DNA from: Coemansia sp. RSA 922
Taxonomy: Eukaryota > Kickxellomycota > Kickxellomycetes > Kickxellales > Kickxellaceae
Assembly: GCA_027577415.1 (NCBI GenBank)
Contig: JANBQS010000273.1
Coordinates: 1-23,560, forward strand
DNA length: 23,560 nt
Direction: 5' to 3'
In this document: piece after piece, positions 1 through 6,286 of the stretch
How the letters are laid out: every line of letters begins with the position of its first letter
How positions within the stretch are numbered: position 1 is the stretch's first letter
Translations under genes and position numbers: made by a program
Notes under the pieces: generated by a model
Databases searched by the model: none
What the model saw: the letters and a program-made list of their open reading frames with translations, nothing else
What the model was told of the DNA's origin: nothing

Positions 1-368
1 GACTCTTGCTGCGCATGCTTGACTCCAACCCCGATTCGCGTATCACTATTGCGGAGATCCGCGAGCATCCATGGGTTACGCAGGATGGCACGTTTGCTTT
101 GCCCAGTAAGCAGAGTAATTGCGAGAACTCGGTGACGGCTATAACTCAAGAGGACGTTGACAGCGTTATTCAGCCCATCTTTGATATTATGCCAGTTATT
201 TTGGCTGTTGCTAAGCTACGTCGCTTCCGCAGACGTATCAGGGAAAAGCGCGAGAGGCTTGAGAGAGAGGCTCAGGAACGAGACTTGCTGCTGAGCGAAG
301 GCCAGCCAGAGGCGACGGTGCAGCCTGATGACTTGCAACAAGGGACAGAAGACACGCCAACCAGGTGA
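1..368 (+). CDS. C-terminal fragment of a CaMKK/Ssp1-type protein kinase (5' truncated by window)
   Basis: The reading frame is open from the window edge (first full codon at 3) to a TGA at 366-368, so only the last ~122 residues are present. The start of the fragment is the end of a kinase domain: RMLDSNPDSRI...HPWVTQDG is the subdomain XI region. What follows, ALPS....NC then VTAITQEDVDSVI, matches the short segment after the kinase domain in Ca2+/calmodulin-dependent kinase kinases (LPS...NC...VTEEEV). The family includes metazoan CaMKK, S. pombe Ssp1 and Aspergillus CmkC, which activate AMPK/SNF1 and CaMK-type kinases by T-loop phosphorylation. The segment rich in Arg/Glu after that (RRFRRRIREKRERLEREAQER) could form a basic helix near the calmodulin-binding region; this is inference. 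The catalytic residues lie outside the window, so activity cannot be judged. Confidence 0.8.
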   Translation, partial: LLLRMLDSNPDSRITIAEIREHPWVTQDGTFALPSKQSNCENSVTAITQEDVDSVIQPIFDIMPVILAVAKLRRFRRRIREKRERLEREAQERDLLLSEGQPEATVQPDDLQQGTEDTPTR

Positions 369-399
369 TAGCCTAGTATTGAAGTAGCATTTAATATGG

Positions 400-405
400 T
401 TTATT
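400..405 (-). terminator. Possible polyadenylation signal AATAAA for the 118-residue gene
   Basis: TTTATT on the plus strand reads AATAAA on the minus strand, about 85 nt past the minus-strand stop at 490-492. It lies inside the 121-bp gap between two converging genes, so transcripts from the two probably run close to or over each other. Confidence 0.35.
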
Positions 406-489
406 ATTAATGAATTTGGATAGCATTTATACATGACCTATCGACTAATTCTTTTCAATGAACAAACTAAATACCAAACGATGCTTGAA

Positions 490-846
490 CTAATCGAACC
501 GGCATATTTCAAATGAGTTTTTTTCATTATCTTTCATCTCGTCATATCTGTCTCTTAGTTGATTGTAAATCGAAAGATGGTTCAAGTTTTCGACGATATC
601 CGATTTTGATATCAAGATGCTATCGCCTTCCTTGAAACAGCCAGCTTCACTCGTTCTTAATGGGGTTATTCCGTTACGGTCCGATACCAAGAATAGTGTC
701 TTGTTGCTGAGTAATGAACTATGAGTATTAGTTATATACCTTGTAATGATGGTACCACATGCACTTCCAGGAATTATTAGACCGTGGATCTTTGGGTTGT
801 TATCCTCTCCCTCCAAGGTGAAAAAAGGAATTACGATTACGTCCAT
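490..846 (-). CDS. Unrecognised 118-residue protein, possible ubiquitin-like fold
   Basis: I do not recognise this protein. The open frame extends up to 969, but that end is a GTG, not a valid eukaryotic start. The first ATG in frame is at 846-844 and gives 118 residues. A TATAAAAA box (986-979) would place transcription start near 950, which also fits the ATG at 846. The order of hydrophobic stretches (VIVIPFF, HGLIIPG, TLFLVSDRNG at 50-59, GDSILIS at 74-80) separated by a helix-like stretch near 31-46 suggests a small alpha/beta fold, possibly ubiquitin-like; this is inference. The C-terminal third is charged and probably helical (YNQLRDRYDEMKDNEKN). Codons are AT-rich compared with FAB1 or SNRNP40, as is common in orphan genes. 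No signal peptide or membrane segment is visible with this start. Confidence 0.5.
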   Translation of the reverse strand: MDVIVIPFFTLEGEDNNPKIHGLIIPGSACGTIITRYITNTHSSLLSNKTLFLVSDRNGITPLRTSEAGCFKEGDSILISKSDIVENLNHLSIYNQLRDRYDEMKDNEKNSFEICRFD

Positions 847-978
847 TTGTTGAAGTAGGTGTAGTTTAGCTAAATGATTCTGTGTTGGGTGTACCAAGAA
901 ATGCCTAAATGGGAATGTGAGAAAAAGGAGGGTGTGGGAGTGAAGGATAAATATAAGTTGGGCGGGCACATGTCCTAG

Positions 979-986
979 TTTTTATA
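979..986 (-). promoter_or_regulatory. TATA box for the 118-residue gene
   Basis: The minus strand reads TATAAAAA here, 133 bp before the ATG at 846. Placement at -30 would give a leader of about 100 nt and exclude the upstream GTG-initiated extension of the frame. Confidence 0.4.
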
Positions 987-1330
987 GTAGGCGCGGCGCC
1001 GTGGATGGACGTCGTTGACTGCCTGTCGTTGTCACAGTCGCCCACTTCTTCACCATTTCCCATTTCCTGGAAGCAGGGGATTCCGTAAGGGTGATGTATT
1101 CCAAAGGATGCCTTTTTGCTTCAGGCATGACACCACTTTGAAGTCACCCGCCAGTCTTCTCGTCCAGCAATTTTTGAAGAGGGCGTTATCCATGCTCGGA
1201 GCTAATTTTCAAGTCAAATGCCAACCACTAGATCAGGTATTTCTTCCGCTTCAAAATGAACCCAAACAAGATATATATTAGCATCCTCCATTAATTGCAA
1301 GCACTATTTAGAAGAGAGCAATATGTTACT
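987..1330. other. Spacer with no supported gene
   Basis: This stretch separates the promoter of the 118-residue gene from the 3' end of SNRNP40. Short open runs exist on both strands: about 57 codons from an ATG at 1108 on plus, and two runs of about 47 codons in different frames on minus. None resembles a known protein, and the minus-strand runs are not joined by a convincing intron. They could be decayed coding sequence or chance. Confidence 0.4.
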
Positions 1331-2449
1331 CTAAATCTCGCCTAAAAACATGCTCTTGTCTACGCTGCCCGACAAGACGATGGGCTCGAGTGGATGAAAG
1401 TCGACTTGAGTCACACATCCCTTGTGTCCAGGCAACTTGTACTTTATCTCGCCCGACCTCATATTCCAAATAGTAAGAGTACGGTCGGCGCTTCCACTGG
1501 CAACCATGCTTTCGTCCCTGTCGAATGCGGGCCGTATGAAACTCCGCTCAAAGCCATGTGGGGCTCCAGTAAACACTCGCTCACAGCGATTGGGAATGCG
1601 ACAATAGGGGCGAAGATCCCACAGCCGCACAGTGTTGTCTAGCGATGTGGACAGCAAGTAGTTGCCAGTCTTGGGCGAGATGGATAATCCCATGACAGTG
1701 CCAGAGTGACCGCGCAAGGTGTCCACGAGAGATAGACTGCGCACGTCCCAAGAGCTAATGCTGTTGTCAAGCGAGCCAGCGTATATTGTATTTCCCGTTG
1801 GCGCCGCGGCAATAGACGTTAATGGCAAGCCGTGAGTGATGGTGGCCACAGGATGGCGCTCGCGCGCATCCCACAAAAGCAGGCATCCGTCGTCAGAAGC
1901 GCTGGCAAACACGTTGTCGTCACCAGATCCACGACTTAGCGGACAACACGCGTTGACTGGCGCAGTGTGTCGCCTGCCACGCTTAAGCCGCTCACCAGTA
2001 GTCGCGTCCCACAGAGCCACCGTGCTATCTGCGCTAGCGGTAATCAGCCGCTCGCCGCTTGGCATCCACTGCAACTCTAAAACGCTCCCCTTGTGACCTC
2101 GCAATACTCCGTAGTTGGCACAGTCGCCGTAGGTATTCCACAGAAATACTTGTGTGTCGGCGGAGCCAGAGGCCAAGTGCTTGCCGCTGGGAGAAAATCT
2201 ACACGTCGTTACCTCGCCGCCATGGCCAGTCAAGTGCATAATCGGCGCTTGCATTCCAGAGGTGCGCTTTGGTCCAGCTTTAATTATTGCTGTCGCGTCG
2301 CTTTTAGAAACTACCATGGCGGCGCTGTTGTCGGTCTTTGGGCGCTTAACAAGTGCCACAGCGGTTCCATGCATCGCGTGGTCTGGCGTCGGCTGCTCGC
2401 TGCCATCTACGGATCCGGCCGTAGATACCTTGCGCTTGTGTTCTGACAT
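1331..2449 (-). CDS. SNRNP40: U5 snRNP 40 kDa WD40 protein (SNRNP40 / Prp8-binding protein)
   Basis: The 372-residue protein is close in length and pattern to human SNRNP40 (WDR57), a WD40 subunit of the U5 snRNP that binds Prp8 in the nuclear spliceosome. The N-terminus is basic and unstructured (EHKRK, LVKRPK), then MQAPIMHLTGH leads into the propeller. Seven repeats are visible, starting LTGHGGEV, LRGHKGSV, RRHTAPV, ITHGLPL, LRGHSGTV, TGAPHGF and LPGHKGCV, most closing in WD/WN. The protein ends MFLGEI, equivalent to the family's final LYMGEI. The open frame continues 21 codons upstream to an ATG at 2512. I chose the ATG at 2449 (MSEHKRK) because its N-terminus resembles the family's and the extra residues look like translated leader. 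The gene is intronless and shares a 226-bp divergent promoter with SDHAF3. Confidence 0.93.
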   Translation of the reverse strand: MSEHKRKVSTAGSVDGSEQPTPDHAMHGTAVALVKRPKTDNSAAMVVSKSDATAIIKAGPKRTSGMQAPIMHLTGHGGEVTTCRFSPSGKHLASGSADTQVFLWNTYGDCANYGVLRGHKGSVLELQWMPSGERLITASADSTVALWDATTGERLKRGRRHTAPVNACCPLSRGSGDDNVFASASDDGCLLLWDARERHPVATITHGLPLTSIAAAPTGNTIYAGSLDNSISSWDVRSLSLVDTLRGHSGTVMGLSISPKTGNYLLSTSLDNTVRLWDLRPYCRIPNRCERVFTGAPHGFERSFIRPAFDRDESMVASGSADRTLTIWNMRSGEIKYKLPGHKGCVTQVDFHPLEPIVLSGSVDKSMFLGEI

Positions 2450-2675
2450 AGCCAAGTGAATAATAAAAAAAGAGGGTGCTACCGGCGAATATCTTGCAAA
2501 AGAAAATGGCATAGGTCAGGGTAAAAAAATTCCGCGAATGAAGCCGCCTCTTTTTGATCCGGGTTTAAAGTATGGTTGCGAGCGATCTTATCCAAGTTTC
2601 TGGACACAAACTTTGCTTTTCTATCTTATCTTTTTGCTACTACTTTTTTTTACAACAAATTATTCATTTTGAATT
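2450..2675. promoter_or_regulatory. Divergent promoter between SNRNP40 and SDHAF3
   Basis: The two start codons lie back to back 226 bp apart, so this segment must hold both core promoters. It has a pyrimidine-rich stretch before the SDHAF3 ATG (TTTTTGCTACTACTTTTTTT, about 2630-2650). A weak TTTAAAG lies around 2564. I see no clear TATA box or named factor site. Confidence 0.5.
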
Positions 2676-3074
2676 ATGACAAATCCTTTGCATTTGTACC
2701 GCAGCATATTGCGCACACATCGGTTTATGCCGCGAGAGATGCGCTTTGTCGGCGACCAGTACGTGCGCTCAGAGTTTAGGAGTCATCGATCAGTAAGCGA
2801 CAGGCGGTTTCTGGAGCCATTTTTCGCACAGTGGACGTCGTACTTGCATCTGCTTCAGGAGCAGACAGGCAGAAATACAGCTGATGGCAGTGTTGAGGGC
2901 GGGTCAATAAAACACATTGGCAGGCACTTGGATCCACATGTGGCGGATATGCTGGAGGATGACAAGGCAGAGCAGCTTTTGGAACTTCACAATGCCTCGG
3001 TCGGGCTAGATAAGCAACCAGAGCAAGATACGCGAAGAGATGTAGGTTCGACTGGATTGCCAAAGAGGCTGTAG
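2676..3074 (+). CDS. SDHAF3: Succinate dehydrogenase assembly factor 3 (Acn9/Sdh7, LYR motif)
   Basis: The 132-residue protein matches the Acn9/SDHAF3 family from near its start: LYRSILRTHR carries the LYR motif at residues 7-9. It is followed by MPREMRFVGDQYVRSEFRSH, the family signature (P..mk.lGDqYVk.EFr.H), then FLEPFFAQWTSYLHLLQEQ. SDHAF3 works in the mitochondrial matrix with SDHAF1 to guard or deliver iron-sulfur clusters to the SDHB subunit of complex II. LYR proteins bind the acyl carrier protein/ISC machinery. The part after about residue 65 is variable, with LEDDKAEQLLELHNA matching the family's conserved C-terminal helix (..EQ..QL.EL..A). The N-terminus is rich in Arg/His/Leu, consistent with mitochondrial import. 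No intron is present. The start ATG at 2676 is the only sensible one. Confidence 0.92.
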   Translation: MTNPLHLYRSILRTHRFMPREMRFVGDQYVRSEFRSHRSVSDRRFLEPFFAQWTSYLHLLQEQTGRNTADGSVEGGSIKHIGRHLDPHVADMLEDDKAEQLLELHNASVGLDKQPEQDTRRDVGSTGLPKRL

Positions 3075-3205
3075 GCTGTTTACAAACACTAATATGTTTG
3101 ATTAATGTATTGAATTCATGTTGTTAAAGAGTCATTCGTATATGTAAACTTTCACATGTGCTTTAGGCTTACATGAGCAGCACTCCTAAAGTAGTTATGC
3201 ATTAA

Positions 3206-3600
3206 TCACATATTTTGATTCAATTTACTTGCCGCTTTTTTCAATAAGGGTGTTTCTAGTAACGAGAATACCGGGCTTGATAGTTGTGATCTGAGGAGTG
3301 TATAGCTCCCGATTAGATATGTGTGACATCTAATTAACATTTGTTGAATTGCCAAAGCTTGTATATCCAAGAAAAGGCTATGTCGGCCCAAAGAAGTGTG
3401 CTCTGTATATATCTGTATACGCATTTAGTTTACTCTGGACGGTTGACAGGAGATCAAGGCGTGATGTCGGGACTTTATACAATGATATCGCAGTCTTGTC
3501 ATCAGCGTCAGACAATCGTCCTCTGAATATTGACGTCAACTGGTGACAAAACAGATGCTTTGTCAAAAGAAGTGGAAGACTTTGGCAAGTGCATATCCAT
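3206..3600 (-). other. Interrupted minus-strand reading frame: small multi-exon gene or pseudogene, unresolved
   Basis: A minus-strand frame is open from above 3566 to a TAG at 3380-3378 (includes YKVPTSRLDLLSTVQSKLNA). It continues 15 codons to a second TAG at 3332-3330, then runs from an ATG at 3329 for 34 codons to a TAA at 3227-3225 (includes LYTPQITTIKPGILVTRN). All three pieces are in one frame and protein-like. The first piece has no ATG. An ATG at 3600 in another frame opens 30 codons, which could be joined by a very short intron (GT near 3540 to AAG near 3515). A GTATAC donor at 3420 could also pair with the TTAATTAG acceptor ending at 3330, which would switch to a frame open until 3206. 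So this is either a small gene with short introns, a gene broken by two CAG-to-TAG changes, or chance. I do not recognise the product. It would diverge from the 3787 gene and converge on SDHAF3. Confidence 0.2.
3531..3538. promoter_or_regulatory. Perfect CRE palindrome TGACGTCA
   Basis: TGACGTCA is the consensus site of ATF/CREB bZIP factors, present in fungi as Atf1/Sko1-type proteins. It lies 132 bp upstream of the TATA box of the gene starting at 3787, so it could control that gene. It would instead be intragenic if the minus-strand candidate at 3206-3600 is real. A perfect 8-mer can occur by chance. Confidence 0.25.
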
Positions 3601-3669
3601 GCGTAATGGTTGCGAAAGTACTTCCACGCTTGTCTTCTTTTCCCTAGCCTCCTCTACCTCATGCTGTGT

Positions 3670-3677
3670 TATAAAAA
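3670..3677 (+). promoter_or_regulatory. TATA box for the ubiquitin-like gene
   Basis: TATAAAAA sits 117 bp before the ATG at 3787, followed by a pyrimidine-rich stretch (CTGTTTTCCTTCTTTC, TTTTCTC) of the kind that surrounds fungal transcription starts. The implied start near 3700 gives a leader of about 85 nt. Confidence 0.5.
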
Positions 3678-3786
3678 GCTGGCTTTTAGCTGCCTGTTTT
3701 CCTTCTTTCGTACTCCCACTTTTCTCTAGCCAACAAACCCACCATAGTATTATTTTAGCAACGCAGTTGTGCCTTTTGAAGTTCGT

Positions 3787-4281
3787 ATGAAGTGCCCAGT
3801 TCTTTTCCTAGACTCAGTTAACTTTGTTATAAAGCCTATGAAATTTATTGACGTAGAGCAGACCACATGTCACAATGCTGTAAGGCGTGCACTAAAAATG
3901 TGTACATGTAGGCCAGAACAAGCCGCTATCTTTTTGGCCACTGGTAATGGCGTTGTTCATTATTATTGCAATGGAAGGTACGGCGAATCTACTCATAATG
4001 ACACCACAATATCAGACACCACATGTTTTCTTTTTGCCAGCAAACGTGACATGAACAGGTACTGTCTCCAGCCTGGTAATATGGGTAATAGTATGTATGA
4101 CTTAATTATGAATAAGGCAAGGGAACTAGAGCCAGAAATGAATGGAAACGCCGAGATACAAATGTTAGAAGATCTAGTAGCATTGCCAACCAATGTAGGA
4201 CCATGGACAGAAGATGACCAGAATGAAATGATGGAGCTCATTTCGTTCATTCAGAGCCAGGTGGGAGATCAAACCATATAA
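3787..4281 (+). CDS. Small protein resembling the ATG11/FIP200 N-terminal ubiquitin-like domain
   Basis: The 164-residue protein starts at the ATG at 3787; the frame extends 6 codons further up to a GTG, which I discard. Residues about 1-85 have the pattern of the ubiquitin-like N-terminal domain of Atg11/FIP200 autophagy scaffolds. A strand pair (VLFLDSV, NFVIKPMKF) is followed by a helix (CHNAVRRALKM) and a strand ending in a turn (AIFLATGNGVVH). Then comes TTCFLFASKRDM, comparable with the family's ...IFLFNKEMI. This is pattern reading, not a proven match. The rest (MYDLIMNKARELEPEM, EDDQNEMMELISFIQSQV) looks helical and acidic. The long coiled coils of true Atg11 are absent, and no downstream exon with that character is seen before the TFIIA gene. 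Codons are AT-rich. It might be an independent small ubiquitin-like protein. Confidence 0.5.
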   Translation: MKCPVLFLDSVNFVIKPMKFIDVEQTTCHNAVRRALKMCTCRPEQAAIFLATGNGVVHYYCNGRYGESTHNDTTISDTTCFLFASKRDMNRYCLQPGNMGNSMYDLIMNKARELEPEMNGNAEIQMLEDLVALPTNVGPWTEDDQNEMMELISFIQSQVGDQTI

Positions 4282-4629
4282 TCCACCAGTTGCTGATAGT
4301 ATGACTCTAGAGAAAAGATAGAGAGCTTATTCCATTAAATGCAAATATATTGGTATTTTTAATCATTGTTGAAATGTGGCGTTTAAACTGCACCAAGTGT
4401 TTTGATATGATAAACACATTATTCGTGATTAAACTTCCGTGACATTAGATGTACTTTACACTCAGAATTTCTACTAGTTTCTAACATCAACCATACTTGC
4501 AAATCTAATAATCGTCCATGTCAGATGTATTAAGCAGATCTTCCATCTAATGCTTTTGCCGTCTCTATTCAATAAAGTCACTTTGTTACAGATCTGTTCT
4601 ACTTGTCCTCTTAAGCAAACTATCCATTC
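4282..4629. other. AT-rich spacer
   Basis: This 348-bp stretch lies between the end of the ubiquitin-like gene and TFIIA gamma. It is AT-rich with no protein-like frame. It ends in a pyrimidine-rich tract with a TTACAG near 4590 that could be a 3' splice site of a leader intron. I see nothing else in it. Confidence 0.5.
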
Positions 4630-4956
4630 ATGCCTTTTTATTACGAATTGTACCGGAGTAGTACACTGGGTGCTGCGCTTATCGATTCACTTAACGAACT
4701 TATCCAGGCTGGACATATTACACCGCAGCTTGCTATGCAAGTGTTAGAGCAATACGATAAAAGCATATCGGAGGCGCTGTCCAGCAAAGTCAAGGCGAAG
4801 GTGACCATTAAGGGGCACCTAAAAACATATAACAACTGCGACGATGTCTGGACCCTTAACGTCACTAACTCGAGCTTCAAATGCGACCACGAGACCTTCA
4901 CCATTACTGACAAGGTCAAAATTGTAGCCTGCTCTAATAGGCGCGCTGGCGAGTAA
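4630..4956 (+). CDS. TOA2: Transcription initiation factor IIA gamma (small) subunit
   Basis: The 108-residue protein aligns over its full length with TFIIA gamma (human GTF2A2, yeast Toa2). The N-terminal helical half contains YYELYRSSTLGAALIDSLNE and ITPQLAMQVLEQYDKSI. The C-terminal beta half contains VTIKGHLKTYNNCDDVWTL and the conserved DKVKIVAC near residues 95-102. TFIIA binds TBP on TATA promoters in the nucleus and stabilises the TBP-DNA complex. The small subunit forms a four-helix bundle and a 12-strand beta-barrel with the TOA1 product. Length is normal for the family, the start ATG fits the family's N-terminus, and no intron interrupts it. It lies 151 bp upstream of ORC6 in the same direction; nothing suggests functional linkage. 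Confidence 0.95.
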   Translation: MPFYYELYRSSTLGAALIDSLNELIQAGHITPQLAMQVLEQYDKSISEALSSKVKAKVTIKGHLKTYNNCDDVWTLNVTNSSFKCDHETFTITDKVKIVACSNRRAGE

Positions 4957-5107
4957 GCCTGTAATCTTGCCTGATCACCTAACCATGTCTAATCAACCTC
5001 TACAGTAAACAATGACGTGTTGTCGTTGCCAGTACCAGCTCCTTTCATTGCTCTCTTTATTTTTTTTGTTGTATCTTTTTCTCTCTCTCTTTTGTTCTAA
5101 ATTTCAA

Positions 5108-6214
5108 ATGGCGCACTTAAGTAGCCTTCTCAACAAGCTTCAACTTGATGGAATTCCAAACCTTGCGGCCAAGGCAGCTCAGTACTTTGACCAGATAAAC
5201 CAGCGCTTTTCGGGGTCCAAGGTGCACTCTCTCAACCTCGCAAAGCAACCTGTGTCAATTCAGCTTGCATGTGAGAGCCTCTCGGTCGAATTCAACGAAG
5301 CGGCAGGCAGTGCCTTGTCGGCACTTAGCTTGCGCGAGTATAAAAAGTGCACACACGACATACGCGTTGCTCTGGGTCTCAACAAACACATCACCTTAGA
5401 AGAGCTCGACGTCAGGTTTGGACCACCACAGGGAGTTATCGAATACTCACGCAAGCTACTTGACGAGTTTAAGCAAAGCTTTGGCGCGACTATGCCTTTG
5501 TCGGTAAGCAGACATATGAACTGGGCCGATTCTGCGTACGTTGCTGGTGCATTCGCCTTGGTTTGTAAGCGCTTTAAAAAGCGCGTGGCGAGCAAGGCCG
5601 ATATCCTTGCTATTGCTTCCATTAAACCCAAGGTGTACAGCAACGCGCTGGCAAAATTGGAGGAGTTTGGCAAGGGTACTTTGGCTGAAATCGACAGTGG
5701 CGGTGACATTCTAGCAAAAACGCCAGCAAAGAAACGCCCTCGCGAGGCATTGGTCGATGCCAATGATAGTAGAGACTCGCCAGCTCCATTAACTCCTGCT
5801 CCACGCGGACGTCGCGCGACTATTCAGCCACCACTGGCAGCCGCTGTTACACCCGCGGAAGCCGAGGAAGATGAAATTGGCTCTATGCCGCGAAAGAGAA
5901 CTAGGGCGCAGGTCGTAGAGACTACACCAGCAAACACCAGACGCGCCTCCCTTAGAACGCCCCGTCAGCTGGATGTATTGCCAGCAGAACCCCCTGTGGT
6001 TCAGAAACGTCGTGGTCGGCCAGCGACAAAGACTGCTCAAATAGCCGCCTCTGCTGCCGTAGCCAAAATTGCCACGGCGAAGCGGGCCGCAAAGGCAGCA
6101 GCTGTTCGGCCACGAATTGGCATAGTGTCGATGATCCAAGACCGCGATTATCGTGAAACGCCGCTCTACGCCAACTATCAGTCCTGGAGAGCCTCGGTGT
6201 TAGTAGACAAGTGA
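5108..6214 (+). CDS. ORC6: Origin recognition complex subunit 6
   Basis: The 368-residue protein has the ORC6 plan. Two cyclin-box-like helical domains fill about residues 1-200. The second contains the segment MNWADSAYVAGAFALVCKRF...KADILAIASIKPKVYSNALAKLEEFG, comparable with the TFIIB-like middle of human ORC6. A long basic disordered linker follows, and the C-terminus has a short conserved helix (YANYQSWRASVL, family YxxW) that docks on ORC3 or its equivalent. ORC6 loads MCM2-7 at replication origins. The linker holds several SP/TP sites including TPAKKRPR, a full CDK consensus overlapping a basic nuclear localisation motif, plus TPAPRGRR, TTPANTRR and RTPRQ. I chose the ATG at 5108. The frame is open from 5012, but the extra 32 residues are a hydrophobic translation of a CT-rich leader. 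The gene is tail-to-tail with its neighbour, 72 bp between stops. Confidence 0.87.
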   Translation: MAHLSSLLNKLQLDGIPNLAAKAAQYFDQINQRFSGSKVHSLNLAKQPVSIQLACESLSVEFNEAAGSALSALSLREYKKCTHDIRVALGLNKHITLEELDVRFGPPQGVIEYSRKLLDEFKQSFGATMPLSVSRHMNWADSAYVAGAFALVCKRFKKRVASKADILAIASIKPKVYSNALAKLEEFGKGTLAEIDSGGDILAKTPAKKRPREALVDANDSRDSPAPLTPAPRGRRATIQPPLAAAVTPAEAEEDEIGSMPRKRTRAQVVETTPANTRRASLRTPRQLDVLPAEPPVVQKRRGRPATKTAQIAASAAVAKIATAKRAAKAAAVRPRIGIVSMIQDRDYRETPLYANYQSWRASVLVDK

Positions 6215-6275
6215 ACAAGTTTGGCGGGTATGTCGTTTGATATTAGCATATGTATTGCATATTATAACTGTTATT

Positions 6276-6281
6276 AATAAA
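6276..6281 (+). terminator. Polyadenylation signal AATAAA for ORC6
   Basis: AATAAA lies 62 nt past the ORC6 stop codon and only 6 bp before the stop of the converging gene. ORC6 messages therefore probably extend into the 3' coding end of that neighbour on the other strand. Confidence 0.55.
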
Positions 6282-6286
6282 AAGGT

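Noticed and set aside
847..969. 41-residue extension of the 118-residue protein
   Set aside because: It begins with GTG and lies at or before the transcription start predicted from the TATA box. A CATTTAG in it resembles a splice acceptor, but no donor is evident.
1015..1281. Plus-strand frame of 88 codons
   Set aside because: Starts with TTG, no recognisable content, overlaps minus-strand runs of similar quality; treated as spacer.
2450..2512. 21-residue extension of SNRNP40 from a real ATG
   Set aside because: The second ATG gives an N-terminus like the family's; the extension is hydrophobic and without counterpart, though leaky use cannot be excluded.
3341..3546. Plus-strand frame of 65 codons (contains ISVYAFSLLWTVDRR)
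   Set aside because: Starts with TTG, no family recognised, and competes with the minus-strand candidate on the same DNA.
5012..5107. N-terminal extension of ORC6 with a hydrophobic, signal-peptide-like stretch
   Set aside because: It is the translation of a CT-rich leader; ORC6 is nuclear and family members start near the chosen ATG.
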